DNA of 64,000 nucleotides from Telmatospirillum siberiense (lineage in GTDB: Bacteria; Pseudomonadota; Alphaproteobacteria; Rhodospirillales; Magnetospirillaceae). The stretch lies in assembly GCF_002845745.1 (NCBI RefSeq), contig NZ_PIUM01000025.1, forward strand, positions 1 to 64,000. Reading direction: 5' to 3'. This document shows positions 1 to 8,554 of this stretch, piece after piece. Under the pieces are notes generated by a model. It saw nothing but the letters and a program-made list of their open reading frames with translations, was not told the origin of the DNA and ran no database searches. Both the position numbers and the translations under genes were made by a program. Every line of letters begins with the position of its first letter. Positions within the stretch are counted from its first letter, which is position 1.

Positions 1-94
1 GGATGTGCTTGTGCGGGCGGTTACGGTCGACGATGACGGCGGACAAACGCTCGCGGTCTTCGACGGAAAGCAGGATGCAGACGGTCTGAGCCAT
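1..94 (-). CDS. IS630-family transposase, N-terminus only (runs off window)
   Basis: A minus-strand reading frame opens with ATG at 94 and is still open at the window edge (31 codons). The peptide begins MAQTVCILLSVEDRERL and continues with a DRNRPHKH motif. This matches the usual N-terminus of IS630-type (Tc1/mariner superfamily) transposases, where a short 'L..EDR..L' stretch precedes 'RNRP.KH..RA.I'. The DDE catalytic part would lie outside the window, so intactness cannot be judged. Its start codon lies 14 bp from the divergent LysR gene, so any insertion end would sit close to that promoter. Too short for a secure family call, but the motif is characteristic. Confidence 0.65.
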   Translation of the reverse strand, partial: MAQTVCILLSVEDRERLSAVIVDRNRPHKHI

Positions 95-108
95 GCCGAG
101 AGAATCGC

Positions 109-1080
109 ATGATTCAGGCTGCCTGTGAATCCTCCGTTTGCGTCAATGCACTAGGCATTTCGGCCTTCGTTCATTCGGTGGAGACAGGCAGCTTTACAGC
201 CGCCGCCGCGCGCATGGGCGTTTCGAAGTCCGCGACGGGCAAGAGCGTGGCCCGGCTGGAGGAACGTCTGGGCGTCCGTCTTCTCAATCGCACGACCAGA
301 AGCCTGAGCCTGACGGCCGAGGGGCAAGTCTATTACCCAAGCTGTCTCAAGGTACTGGAAGAACTGAACGCGGCGGAGTCGCTGCTTGCCTCGCGTAAGC
401 GGACCGTTTCCGGAATCTTGCGCGTCAATCTTCCAGTCTCTTTCGGCCGACTTTGCGCTATGCCCGTTCTGATGGCGGTCGCGGAGCGCAATCCTGACCT
501 GGACCTCGACATTTCCTTTACCGATCGCCGTGTCGATCTGGTCGAGGAAGGCATCGACCTCGTCGTGCGGTTGGGCGATCCCGGCGACCAGATGACTCTG
601 GTCGGGCGGCGCATCGGCACGCAGCATTCGGTCATCTGTGCTTCTCGGGCCTACCTGGAACGTCGCGGCCGCCCTGCAACCGGTGATGATCTCGACCATC
701 ACGATTGCCTTGCTTTCGCGCGAGACGGGCGACCGCTTCCCTGGGCCGTTGCCGATCAAAACGGCGGGTCGAAACCGTTTGTCATTCGGCCACGCCACAC
801 GATCAGCCATGGTGAGGCTCTGCGGGACGCGGCCATAAACGGGCTCGGACTGGCCTATCTCTCGACCTGGCTGGCCGCCGACGACATCCGGCTCGGGCGT
901 CTCGAAGTGGTTCCGATCCTCACGCCGCCAGATGATGTTCCCATCTCCGCTATCTGGCCGCGTTCGCGCGATTTGTCGCCCAAAGTGCGCGTGGTGGTCG
1001 ATGCGCTTGTGGCGGCGTTCATGCCGATCCCGCCTTGGGACCAGGGGATCATACGCAGCGGGGAAAGCCCCGCCGCGTAG
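109..1080 (+). CDS. LysR-family transcriptional regulator
   Basis: A 323-aa LysR-type regulator of normal family length. The N-terminal winged helix-turn-helix spans about residues 17-76 (GSFTAAAARMGVSKS, then ATGKSVARLEERLGVRLLNR and the wing TTRSLSLTAEG). The effector-binding domain follows from about residue 100, with the typical 'SGILRVNLPVSFG' opening and 'LVVRLGDPGD' segment. The ATG at 109 has a GAGAG ribosome-binding sequence just upstream. The next gene is on the opposite strand and converges with it. LysR proteins usually control a nearby divergent gene; here that would be the partial transposase, so the real target is unclear. Confidence 0.93.
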   Translation: MIQAACESSVCVNALGISAFVHSVETGSFTAAAARMGVSKSATGKSVARLEERLGVRLLNRTTRSLSLTAEGQVYYPSCLKVLEELNAAESLLASRKRTVSGILRVNLPVSFGRLCAMPVLMAVAERNPDLDLDISFTDRRVDLVEEGIDLVVRLGDPGDQMTLVGRRIGTQHSVICASRAYLERRGRPATGDDLDHHDCLAFARDGRPLPWAVADQNGGSKPFVIRPRHTISHGEALRDAAINGLGLAYLSTWLAADDIRLGRLEVVPILTPPDDVPISAIWPRSRDLSPKVRVVVDALVAAFMPIPPWDQGIIRSGESPAA

Positions 1081-1108
1081 TGAGCGTGGATACCGCCATG
1101 GCTCGTCA

Positions 1109-1825
1109 TTATGCCGTCAGCCGCAATCCGCCATCGCAAACGATCGTCTGACCCGACATGAAGGTATCGGCGATCAGGAAAGCGATGGCCTCGGCGACAT
1201 CCTCAGGCCGCCCGACGCGCCCGACCGGCGTTTTCGCCGCATAGTCGGAGAATATCGGGGCCTTCTGGTCATCGCTGAGGAAGTCCCACCAGGGCGTGTC
1301 GATAACGCCGGGGGAGACGGCGTTGACGCGCAGCGGGCGAAGCTCGGCGGCGAGGATCGGGACGAGGGCCGCCACGGCTGCATTGGCCGCACCGATTCCA
1401 GCCGTGCCGGGCATAGCGGCGAAGGCCGTCACCGCCGAAATGAAGGTCAGACTGCCATCCTTGCTGAGATGGGGAAGCGCGGCTTGGGCCGTGGCGAAAT
1501 GGGCATAGACCTTTTCCTCGAAGCCGGCGCGCACGTCGGCAAGCAGAACGGAGGCGAACGGTCCGGCCCCCTTGCCGCTGCCGAGCGCGAGCACGAGATG
1601 GTCAAAATGACCAATGCTGGCGAAGGCGTCCGGCAGGCACGCCGGGTCGGCCGCATCCATGACGAGCGTATGAAGATCTCCGTTCAACGCCTTTCTTGCC
1701 GTTTCCAGCCGGGAGAGATTGCGGCCGGTGACCGTAACCTTCTGCCCCTTGTCGAGAAGCAGGCGGGCGGTGGCAAGGCCGATGCCGGACGATCCGCCGA
1801 CGATAACGCTATGTTGTGAAGACAT
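1109..1825 (-). CDS. Short-chain dehydrogenase/reductase-like protein lacking the YxxxK pair
   Basis: About 238 aa, a Rossmann-fold SDR. The Met at 1825 is preferred over an upstream ATG at 1867 because AAAGGAACC lies directly before it and the dinucleotide-binding motif then starts at residue 9 (VGGSSGIG). The end (SGQTIVCDGGLRLTA) is typical of classical SDRs. The catalytic region is not typical: after the Ser strand (FISAVTAF) the place of Tyr-xxx-Lys reads AGIGAANAA, with neither Tyr nor Lys. Some SDR-like proteins with this change bind NAD(P) but may not work as ordinary dehydrogenases. It lies 38 bp downstream of another SDR gene on the same strand and is probably co-transcribed with it. 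Confidence 0.85.
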   Translation of the reverse strand: MSSQHSVIVGGSSGIGLATARLLLDKGQKVTVTGRNLSRLETARKALNGDLHTLVMDAADPACLPDAFASIGHFDHLVLALGSGKGAGPFASVLLADVRAGFEEKVYAHFATAQAALPHLSKDGSLTFISAVTAFAAMPGTAGIGAANAAVAALVPILAAELRPLRVNAVSPGVIDTPWWDFLSDDQKAPIFSDYAAKTPVGRVGRPEDVAEAIAFLIADTFMSGQTIVCDGGLRLTA

Positions 1826-1863
1826 GAGAGGTTCCTTTCGTCTCGGAAAGAAGAACTCGAAAA

Positions 1864-2694
1864 TCACGCGATGGTCGCCGCCAAGCCGGTCAGTTCGAGG
1901 CTGAGCACGCGCAATCGCGCGCGGGCGGCGGCGTCATAGGCTTGGGGTTGGGCGCGCGCGGGCCGGAGCCCGTCGAAATAGAGACCCGTCCGGTCCGCCA
2001 TCTCAGGCGAAACGGCGAGGTTAAGGATGGCATCGGCGCCTTCATCGACGCCGCTCGCCGGAGCCACACCATCGCCGTGCACCATGGCCGTGTCCATGTA
2101 GGTGGCCGGGTGAAGCGCGGTGGCGGTAACGCCGGAACCCTGAAGTTCCTCGGCAAGGTTGAAAGTGAAAATAATTTGGGCGAGCTTACTCTGGCAATAG
2201 GCGCGCCTGCCGCTGTAGCCGCGCGTCAGCATGACATCGGCGAAGTCGATCGCCTGTTGGCCGATTGAAGCGACATTGACGATGCGGGCGGCCGGGCTGG
2301 CCTTGAGGAGCGGCAGAAGAAGCCGCGTCAGCAGGAAGCCGGCGAGATAATTGACGGCAAAGCGCAACTCGAAACCGTCGCGGCTTTCCGAGCGCCGCGG
2401 ATAGGCCCCGGCAACACCGATGCCGGCGTTGTTGATCAACACATCCAACCGGGAGTGATCGCGTTGCACGTCTTCGGCCAGCCGTCGGACATCATCTAGA
2501 GAAGCAAAATCGGCGGAATAGAAAGCCGCATCGCCTCCTAGGTCGCGGATGGTCCGGACCAGACTTTTTCCCCGCTCTTGATTGCGTCCGTGGACCAGAA
2601 CCGTGATGCCGGGCTTTGCCAAGCGCCCGGCGACCCGCCGCCCCACGCCGTCGGTCGAGCCTGTGATCAGGATTGTCTTTGTCTGTCCGGTCAT
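1864..2694 (-). CDS. SDR-family NAD(P)-dependent oxidoreductase
   Basis: About 276 aa. The Met at 2694 is chosen because GAAGG precedes it and the cofactor motif TGSTDGVG then starts near residue 10; an upstream ATG at 2754 would add 20 unusual residues. NNAG is present and the active site is complete (NVASIGQQ with Ser, YCQSK with Tyr and Lys). The extended helices and the RGYSGRRAYCQSK segment resemble retinol-dehydrogenase/WW-oxidoreductase-like SDRs. Substrate unknown. The gene is divergent from an XRE/MmyB regulator with about 105 bp between start codons, an arrangement common for regulators of this type and their SDR targets. Confidence 0.9.
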   Translation of the reverse strand: MTGQTKTILITGSTDGVGRRVAGRLAKPGITVLVHGRNQERGKSLVRTIRDLGGDAAFYSADFASLDDVRRLAEDVQRDHSRLDVLINNAGIGVAGAYPRRSESRDGFELRFAVNYLAGFLLTRLLLPLLKASPAARIVNVASIGQQAIDFADVMLTRGYSGRRAYCQSKLAQIIFTFNLAEELQGSGVTATALHPATYMDTAMVHGDGVAPASGVDEGADAILNLAVSPEMADRTGLYFDGLRPARAQPQAYDAAARARLRVLSLELTGLAATIA

Positions 2695-2798
2695 CGCATC
2701 GCACCTTCGCAAATCATTGTTCGGGGGCGATTCTGGCCAATCCGGAATCGACAAACAGTTTCGGTGTTATCATGGTATCAATACTGCTATGATGAGGC

Positions 2799-3617
2799 AT
2801 GTCGAACGATCACTCGAACCAGTCCGAAGCGCGCCGACGGGAGTTCGGGGATTTTCTGCGGTCCCGGCGAGAGCGACTGATGCCATCTTCGGTCGGTCTG
2901 CCGGACGGGTTTCGCCGACGCACGCCGGGTCTCCGGCGCGAGGAAGTGGCTCTCCTCGCCGGGGTCGGGACCACTTGGTACACATGGCTCGAACAGGGAC
3001 GTGACGTGCGGCCGTCGGCTGAGGTGCTGAACGCACTTGCCAACGCCCTGCGGCTCGATCCGGCGGGACGGCAATATCTGTTTGTTCTCGCCGATCGCCC
3101 GTCACCGCGGCCTCATGGGACTGGGCCGGAGCATGTCCCGGAGTCTCTGATCCGCATGTTGCGAAGCATGGTCGATCAGCCGGCCTATGTGTTGGGCAGG
3201 CGCTGGGATGTGCTTGCCTGGAACGAGGCGGCGACCGCCGTCTTCGGTGACTTCGGGCGGCTGGAGGGCGACGCGCGAAACCTCATACACATGATGTTCG
3301 CCAACGAGTCCCACCGGCGCCTTCTGGCCGATTGGGACGATCTGGCGCCCCTATCGCTTGCGATGTTCCGGGCCGATAGTGCCCACTATGCCGGCGATCC
3401 GGATTTCGAGCGACTGATCGCTCTGCTTATGGAAAGAAGTCCCGAGTTCCGGAGTTGGTGGCCGCACCATGACGTGATCCACCAGCCATCAACCGTCAAA
3501 CGCATCCAACACCCTACCGCTGGGCGATTGATATTCGAGTACATGAGCCTTGATGTGGCGAATCATCCCGGTATGCGTTTCGTCGTTTGCACGCCAAGCG
3601 ACGGGGCCAAAGCCTAA
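2799..3617 (+). CDS. XRE-family regulator with MmyB-like ligand-binding domain
   Basis: A 272-aa protein. Residues about 13-75 form an HTH (FGDFLRSRRERL at the start, then PGLRREEVALLAGVGTTWYTWLEQGRD), the classic 'GLRREEVA..AGVS..WYTWLEQGR' signature of this family. The C-terminal about 170 residues match the MmyB-like regulator ligand-binding domain (WDVLAWNEAATAVFGDF and the HPTAGRLIFEYMSLDV element). These proteins bind a hydrophobic ligand and usually repress an adjacent divergent dehydrogenase gene. Here the two minus-strand SDR genes start about 105 bp away. A strong hairpin follows the stop codon. Confidence 0.93.
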   Translation: MSNDHSNQSEARRREFGDFLRSRRERLMPSSVGLPDGFRRRTPGLRREEVALLAGVGTTWYTWLEQGRDVRPSAEVLNALANALRLDPAGRQYLFVLADRPSPRPHGTGPEHVPESLIRMLRSMVDQPAYVLGRRWDVLAWNEAATAVFGDFGRLEGDARNLIHMMFANESHRRLLADWDDLAPLSLAMFRADSAHYAGDPDFERLIALLMERSPEFRSWWPHHDVIHQPSTVKRIQHPTAGRLIFEYMSLDVANHPGMRFVVCTPSDGAKA

Positions 3618-3659
3618 ATTTTATTGTGATTATTCCCGTTATGTTCTTTTTTGTGCGAC

Positions 3660-3699
3660 AAAAAGAGCCCGCTGGTTTTCAGGATCTGCGGGCTTTTTA
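3660..3699. terminator. Bidirectional rho-independent terminator (copy A)
   Basis: AGCCCGC (3666-3672) pairs with GCGGGCT (3688-3694), flanked by an A-run on the left and a T-run on the right, so it can end transcription from both the XRE gene and the converging autotransporter gene. The surrounding 3633-3699 is closely similar to 6613-6680, including the same TTATGTTCTTTTTTG leader. Confidence 0.8.
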
Positions 3700-3748
3700 G
3701 ATTTGGTTGCGTCGGGGCGCCTCGGCCAGGCCGGGACGCCCCGTTCCG

Positions 3749-6202
3749 TCAGAATCCCCAAAGGACCTTGATCACCCCGGTGTGGCTTTGGTAGTCGGCG
3801 CGCAGATCGCCTGAATATTCGGCTCGGAAAGACAGCGCGTCCGTCCCTTCGAGGGTGGCGGCGACGCCGATCTGGGCGCCGTCCGGGCTGGTGCGCGGTG
3901 TCGAGGTGGTGAAGGCGGCGCCGGCCAGCGTTCCGGTGGTGGCGAGCCCCGACTGGCGGTAGTCATGCACCCATTCGGCGCGCAGCTCCGGCTTCACGCG
4001 GCCCCATGGCGTTTCAGCGGACCAGCGCACCCGGCCACCGAGGTCATGGGACAAGCTGCCCGCACCTTTGCGATCGATGGTCAAGTCGGCGCCGGCCGCC
4101 CCGCTTTCGGTGTAGCCGTTATTGACCGAATAGAGATAGGTCAGCCCGGCCAGGGGAGCCAGGGTGACGGCGCCGCCCACCGGCCAGTCATAGCCGGTCT
4201 GGCCGCGCAGCAGATAGTGTTCGCCGTCGAAGTCGACGTTGGCCGTGCGCCCCAGGAAGTCCACGCCGCGCTTCTGATGGAACCGGTTGTATCCCGCCCC
4301 AGCCTGCCCGTCGACGAACCAAGGGCCCTGCCGCCAGCTGCCATAGCCGGTCAGCATGTAGCTGTCCAGGGTCGAATTGGTCGCGGCGCTGTCGCTGCCG
4401 GCCGCATAGGCCCGCACCCAGGACAGGGCGGCGCCACCCATCAGATCGTCGGCGAACATATGATCGACGCCGGAGGCCAGACCGAACTCCTTCACGCGGA
4501 ATCCTGCCGTGCTGTCGGTCCCGCTCCGGATCGCGCCACCGCCCAGGACCTGCCCCCACAAGCTATTGCCGTGGCCCTCCGATCCGGCCGCCTTGCCGGT
4601 CGCCGGATCGTAGACCATGGCCGCCTGCTGATGTTGCGTCAGCGCGCCCGAGGCCAGGCCGTCCGCCGAAAAGCCCATCAGCGCCGGCGCCGTCGTCTGC
4701 GACGGCCCCAACTGCCGGATGGCCTGGGCCGCCTGGGTCGTCGACAGGCCGCTGATGGTCGACAGGATCCCGGTCATGTCCGCCGAAAGAGTGGCCGAGG
4801 ACGACAAGGCGTCCAGCGCCGCGCCCATGGTGGCGGCGTTATGGCCGGCAGGCCGGCCCAGCGCCTGATAGGATGTTCCGGCAGAGGATGTTCCGGCGCA
4901 ACTGGCGCAGGTGACCAGGGTGACGAGCAGATCCCCGCCGGACGTCGAGACCGATGCCGTCAGGCCCGAACTGCCGCTGATCGTGGCGGTATCGTTGGCA
5001 TAAGTGCCGCCGGTCCCGGAGCGCACGATGGTGAAGGTCTCGCCCGAGGTCAGCCCGGCGCCGGAGATGGTGACGGAGGTGCTGGTGACACTGGCCGAGC
5101 CGCTGACAGTGAGATAGCCATAGGAGGTTCCGGCATTGCTGGTGACGATCACCAACCCGCCGCCGCTCTGCTTATAACTTCCGGTAATGGTGCGGGCGCT
5201 GGCGAGCTTCAGCGTGGCGCCGTTGTTGATCACCAGGTGCGACGCGCCGACGTTGATGTCGTCGTTCAACAGCAGATAGCCCGAGTTGAAGACGAGGTTC
5301 GACTGGGTGCTGGTGATCGTTCCGGCCATACCGGCGGCGTAACCGGTCAGGGTTCCGTAGGCGGCGGAGCCGCCGTTGATGGTCAAGGCCGTGGTCGAGC
5401 TGTTCAGAATGTCGCCGGCGATGACCCCGCTGTTGGTCAGTATCCCGAATCCGGCGGAGCTGTTGCTGATGGCATAGACCGCGCCGGAAATCGTGCCCGA
5501 ATTGTCGATCGTCCCGATGGTCCCGGTGTTCAGGATGGCCGTGCCGGTGCTGGTGATCGTGCCGGAATTGTTGATCGAGCCGATGCTGACGGCATTCTCC
5601 ACGGCCGGCGATCCGCTGATGATCCCCTCGTTGACCAGGGTGCCGATGGTGCCCACGTCGTTGCGAATGGCGCTGGAGGTCGCCTGGATGACGCCGTTCG
5701 CCTGGTTGATCAGCAGGGTGATGGGGCCGTGATTGTGAATGGCGTGGATACCGCTGATGGTGCCGTCGTTGCTCAGGGTCCCGATCAGGCCGTAGTTCAT
5801 GATCGCGCCGGACGCCGCCCCGTTGATGGTGCCGTGGTTGGTCAGCGCGCCGATCGTGCCGGTGTTGATGATGGCCGAGGTTCCGCTGCTCGAGAGGGCA
5901 GCCCCGGACCCGGGCGTGTCCCCGTTGATCAGCGCCGCCATCGTGCCGGAGTTTGCCAGGATGAGGCCCGATATGGAGATGGTGGCCAGATTGGTCAGCG
6001 TGCCCAGCGACGTGCCCGAGGCGCTGATCACGCTGGGCTGCGCCGTGGCCCCGATCTGGCAGTTGCCCGAGGTCCAGGACCACGAGGCTCCCGACCCGGA
6101 GATGGTGCCGGTGGTATCGCAAGAGGACACTGCGTGCGCGCTCATCGGCAAGCCGAGTACGATTCCGGACGCGCCTGCCAGGAGAAAAAGTTTGAAAGGC
6201 AT
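3749..6202 (-). CDS. Autotransporter (type Va) outer-membrane protein
   Basis: About 817 aa from the Met at 6202; an ATG seven codons upstream is also possible. Residues 1-25 form a signal peptide ending MSAHAV. The passenger (about residues 60-290) is built of degenerate repeats of the type N-x-GTI-x-x-L-x-N-x-GTI, expected for a right-handed beta-helix. From about residue 535 to the end is an autotransporter beta-barrel: it starts near NSLWGQVLGGG, has alternating amphipathic strands, and ends with IKVLWGF, a C-terminal Phe as in outer-membrane barrels. No protease triad is visible, so the passenger is probably adhesive or structural. A long open frame on the opposite strand is a GC artefact of the repeats. 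Confidence 0.9.
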   Translation of the reverse strand: MPFKLFLLAGASGIVLGLPMSAHAVSSCDTTGTISGSGASWSWTSGNCQIGATAQPSVISASGTSLGTLTNLATISISGLILANSGTMAALINGDTPGSGAALSSSGTSAIINTGTIGALTNHGTINGAASGAIMNYGLIGTLSNDGTISGIHAIHNHGPITLLINQANGVIQATSSAIRNDVGTIGTLVNEGIISGSPAVENAVSIGSINNSGTITSTGTAILNTGTIGTIDNSGTISGAVYAISNSSAGFGILTNSGVIAGDILNSSTTALTINGGSAAYGTLTGYAAGMAGTITSTQSNLVFNSGYLLLNDDINVGASHLVINNGATLKLASARTITGSYKQSGGGLVIVTSNAGTSYGYLTVSGSASVTSTSVTISGAGLTSGETFTIVRSGTGGTYANDTATISGSSGLTASVSTSGGDLLVTLVTCASCAGTSSAGTSYQALGRPAGHNAATMGAALDALSSSATLSADMTGILSTISGLSTTQAAQAIRQLGPSQTTAPALMGFSADGLASGALTQHQQAAMVYDPATGKAAGSEGHGNSLWGQVLGGGAIRSGTDSTAGFRVKEFGLASGVDHMFADDLMGGAALSWVRAYAAGSDSAATNSTLDSYMLTGYGSWRQGPWFVDGQAGAGYNRFHQKRGVDFLGRTANVDFDGEHYLLRGQTGYDWPVGGAVTLAPLAGLTYLYSVNNGYTESGAAGADLTIDRKGAGSLSHDLGGRVRWSAETPWGRVKPELRAEWVHDYRQSGLATTGTLAGAAFTTSTPRTSPDGAQIGVAATLEGTDALSFRAEYSGDLRADYQSHTGVIKVLWGF

Positions 6203-6446
6203 GATCCCCACGTCATGAAACATTCGCCGCCAGCCGCGGCCTTAAAACAACTATAGTACTCAGGAGATTTTATTCTCCAAGTTAAAATCGCTGGTTGGAG
6301 AAGGGGTGGAAAAGCCGGATGCGATACAACACCTCAAGGTTGCCTAGCGTTATCGGAGTGATTGTTTGATATATTGATATTTAATAATTGTTTATTTCCG
6401 GGTGCTGTCGCCCGTTGAGCGCGAAAAGGGTGCCGAGAGTTGACTA

Positions 6447-6597
6447 ATACCAACTTTCGGTGATCGGAACCGATCACCGAGCCCTCAATCGCCGGGCGGG
6501 TTTCTCCGAAACCCTTGGCTTCGCGCCAACGATGGCGCGGGCGCGCTAATCGCGCCAGACCAAGTTTCGATGAGTTATCCTCATCGAAACTTGGTAT
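6447..6597. repeat. 151-bp palindromic MITE-like element
   Basis: The ends are imperfect inverted repeats: ATACCAACTTTCGGTGAT at the left and, read on the minus strand from 6597, ATACCAAGTTTCGATGAG. Each end carries its own hairpin: 6458-6467 pairs with 6470-6479 (10 bp, 2-base loop), and 6559-6573 pairs with 6581-6595 (15 bp perfect, 7-base loop). The interior holds shorter hairpins (GGGTTTC/GAAACCC and TTGGC/GCCAA). No coding capacity. It fits a small non-autonomous or REP-like element, lying between the autotransporter promoter and the tRNA terminator. The family is not recognised. Confidence 0.55.
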
Positions 6598-6640
6598 AAC
6601 CGCAGCTTACTGTTTCCGTTATGTTCTTTTTTGCTTCACA

Positions 6641-6680
6641 AAAAGAGCCCGCCGGTCATTGAAGACCTGCGGGCTCTTTT
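6641..6680. terminator. Terminator downstream of the tRNA-fMet 3' end (copy B)
   Basis: AAAAGAGCCCGC (6641-6652) pairs perfectly with GCGGGCTCTTTT (6669-6680); an inner GGTC/GACC pair closes an ATTGAA loop. On the minus strand it sits 12 bp past the tRNA 3' end and ends in a T-run, so it is the natural tRNA terminator. The segment 6613-6680 is duplicated at 3633-3699. Confidence 0.85.
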
Positions 6681-6692
6681 CGTTTTGATCGT

Positions 6693-6737
6693 TGGTTGCG
6701 GGGGCAGGATTTGAACCTGCGGCCTTCAGGTTATGAG
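6693..6737 (-). other. 3' part of tRNA-fMet(CAU): ICE attachment site
   Basis: On the minus strand the 45 nt run from the anticodon loop (CTCATAA) through the variable loop and T-arm (GGTTCAAATCC) to the acceptor strand and CCA (CCCCCGCAACCA). This is the 3' half of an initiator tRNA-Met. Homology stops at 6738 just inside the anticodon arm, so no complete tRNA exists here. The integrase gene starts 187 bp away. This is the duplicated att core; the intact tRNA should be at the other end of the element, beyond 64000. Confidence 0.88.
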
Positions 6738-6924
6738 TTCGTTTTTTGAGCCTTCGCCCATCTTCCACGCACCTCGCTACGCCACGCTGCACTGCGATAG
6801 ATCATTGTTATAATTGATATTTTCTAGGCCTCTTGCTACGATACAGCATGACTGGAGTCGCTTCAATTTTCTCCCAAGTGATTCCGATTTGATTCCGGAG
6901 ATTCCGGCGTTCACGAGGTGTTCT

Positions 6925-8097
6925 TTGGCGAAGATCACGAAACGTTCTGTCGATGCCGCAGTTCCCGGCGACAAGGAATTCTTCATCTGGGACGAAGAGC
7001 TGAAAGGCTTCGGCCTGCGCGTCTACCCGTCCGGCCGGAAGATGTATCTTGCTCAGTTCCGGGCTGGAGGCCGGGTTCGTCGGGTCAATATCGGCCTGCA
7101 TGGCGCCATCACCCCCGATGCCGCGCGCACCGAGGCGATGAAGCACCTCTCCGAGGTTCGGCTCGGCGGTGATCCGGCTGGGGAGCGCGATCGACGCAAG
7201 GCGTCGCCGACCATGAAGGAATTCGGCCAACGCTTTCTCGATGAGCATGTCGCATCCCACTGCAAGCCAACCACCCAGGCCGAGTACAAACGCTCGGTCG
7301 AGCTGTTCATCGATCCGAAGATCGGAACCCACCGCATCATCGACGTGACGCGCGCCGATGTCGTCGAACTGCACCAATCGATGAAGGCGACGCCCTACCA
7401 GGCCAATCGCACCCTCGGCGTCCTTTCCATCATGTTCACCGTCGCCCATACCTGGGGCGTCCGTACCGACGGTGTGAACCCCTGCTGGAAAGTGAAACGC
7501 TACAAAGAGATAAAGCGGGAGCGCTATCTGATCCCGGACGAACTCGCCCGCCTGGGCAAAGTGCTGCGCGAATCCAATTCGGAGCGGGAGGCCGTAAACT
7601 GCATCCGCCTGCTTCTCCTGACCGGCTGCCGCCTCAGCGAAATCCAGACGCTGAAATGGGAGTACATCGATCTCGATGCCGGCGTGCTGCGACTGCCGGA
7701 TTCCAAGACTGGAGCCAAACTGGTTGCGATCGGCCGAGCCGTGATCGACGTGTTCAAAACCATCCCCAAGACCAAAGACAATCCCTACGTCATCACCGGC
7801 CAGGTCGAGGGACAGCATCTGACCGACATGCAGAAGCCCTGGCGCCGGTTGCGCAAGCGCGCCGGGCTGGATGACCTGCGTATCCATGATCTACGCCATT
7901 CATTCGCTTCCGATGCGCTTCAGCTCGGCGAGGATCTTCCGATGATCGGCAAGCTGCTGGGACATACGCAGGTGCAGACCACCGCCCGCTATGCCCACCT
8001 CAAGACGGATCCGATCCGGGCCGCAGCAGATAAGGTCTCCGATGCCATCGCCACCGCCCTCACCCGGCCAACCAAAGAGGAAGGTGCCGCGGCGTAG
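6925..8097 (+). CDS. int: Tyrosine recombinase (ICE integrase), P4/DUF4102 type
   Basis: A 390-aa integrase starting at TTG 6925, which has an AGG ribosome-binding element 7 bases upstream and places the conserved N-terminal 'KITKRSVDAA' at residue 3; the ATG at 6814 would add 37 residues unlike the family. Order: DUF4102 arm-binding domain (about 1-90), core-binding domain (about 95-190), catalytic domain. The catalytic residues are visible in TTG numbering: Arg236 (TGCRLSE), His321 and Arg324 (HDLRHSF), His347 (LLGHTQ) and the nucleophile Tyr356 (ARYAH). It sits beside the tRNA fragment, as expected for site-specific integration and excision at tRNA-fMet. Confidence 0.95.
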   Translation: MAKITKRSVDAAVPGDKEFFIWDEELKGFGLRVYPSGRKMYLAQFRAGGRVRRVNIGLHGAITPDAARTEAMKHLSEVRLGGDPAGERDRRKASPTMKEFGQRFLDEHVASHCKPTTQAEYKRSVELFIDPKIGTHRIIDVTRADVVELHQSMKATPYQANRTLGVLSIMFTVAHTWGVRTDGVNPCWKVKRYKEIKRERYLIPDELARLGKVLRESNSEREAVNCIRLLLLTGCRLSEIQTLKWEYIDLDAGVLRLPDSKTGAKLVAIGRAVIDVFKTIPKTKDNPYVITGQVEGQHLTDMQKPWRRLRKRAGLDDLRIHDLRHSFASDALQLGEDLPMIGKLLGHTQVQTTARYAHLKTDPIRAAADKVSDAIATALTRPTKEEGAAA

Positions 8098-8554
8098 CGG
8101 TTTAGCTTTCCGAGCCCCGCTACACGGAAAGCCAGAGTCTGCGATCGAAGGCGAATTCCCGCTTCCGCATAATTTGGGGCGACAACGGCCTGTGGATGAA
8201 GCGAACTGAGCAGAAGATTGCAGCTCTCCGGCACAATGATTGAGGGACCTCGCACCACCGGGATGCGCTGCTCGATCAACCAGTCCACGCCAGGAGGGTA
8301 CCGCGAGTGTCGGGGCTCCGGTCGTCGGACGGCTTGGACGGACGTTCTCGTCGTCCGCTATCGAGCAGATCAAGAATGCTCTGCCCAAAAGGACTTCCCC
8401 GAGGACATCTCCACTTCCATCACCAGCGGCTTTGAAAACCGTCCGCGACATCTTGCAGCAATATAATGACGAAGCTTCTCTCAACATAGCGGCTGGGTCA
8501 CTTTCTCCTCAATCACAGAGATCACACCCATGCACAGAGTCGTAGCATCAGCCA
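8098..8554. other. Gap between integrase and the convergent ssp operon
   Basis: About 457 bp. A hairpin just after the integrase stop (GCTTTCCG 8105-8112 with CGGAAAGC 8125-8132) may end integrase transcription. An open frame of about 100 codons at 8240-8545 has no recognisable motif or convincing ribosome-binding site and is not called. Nothing else is seen. Confidence 0.5.

Noticed and set aside
3965-6256. A 763-codon open frame on the plus strand opposite the autotransporter
   Set aside because: It mirrors the repeat-rich autotransporter gene, is full of Arg/Gly/Ala with no motif, and has no ribosome-binding site. It is a GC-driven antisense shadow.
6693-6790. A complete tRNA gene at the ICE end
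   Set aside because: Only the 3' half matches tRNA-fMet; the sequence beyond 6738 cannot form the D-arm and acceptor 5' strand, so this is a fragment.
8240-8545. A 101-codon plus-strand frame between integrase and sspA
   Set aside because: No motif, no convincing ribosome-binding site, Ser/Pro/Arg-rich composition. It could be a gene remnant but cannot be supported.
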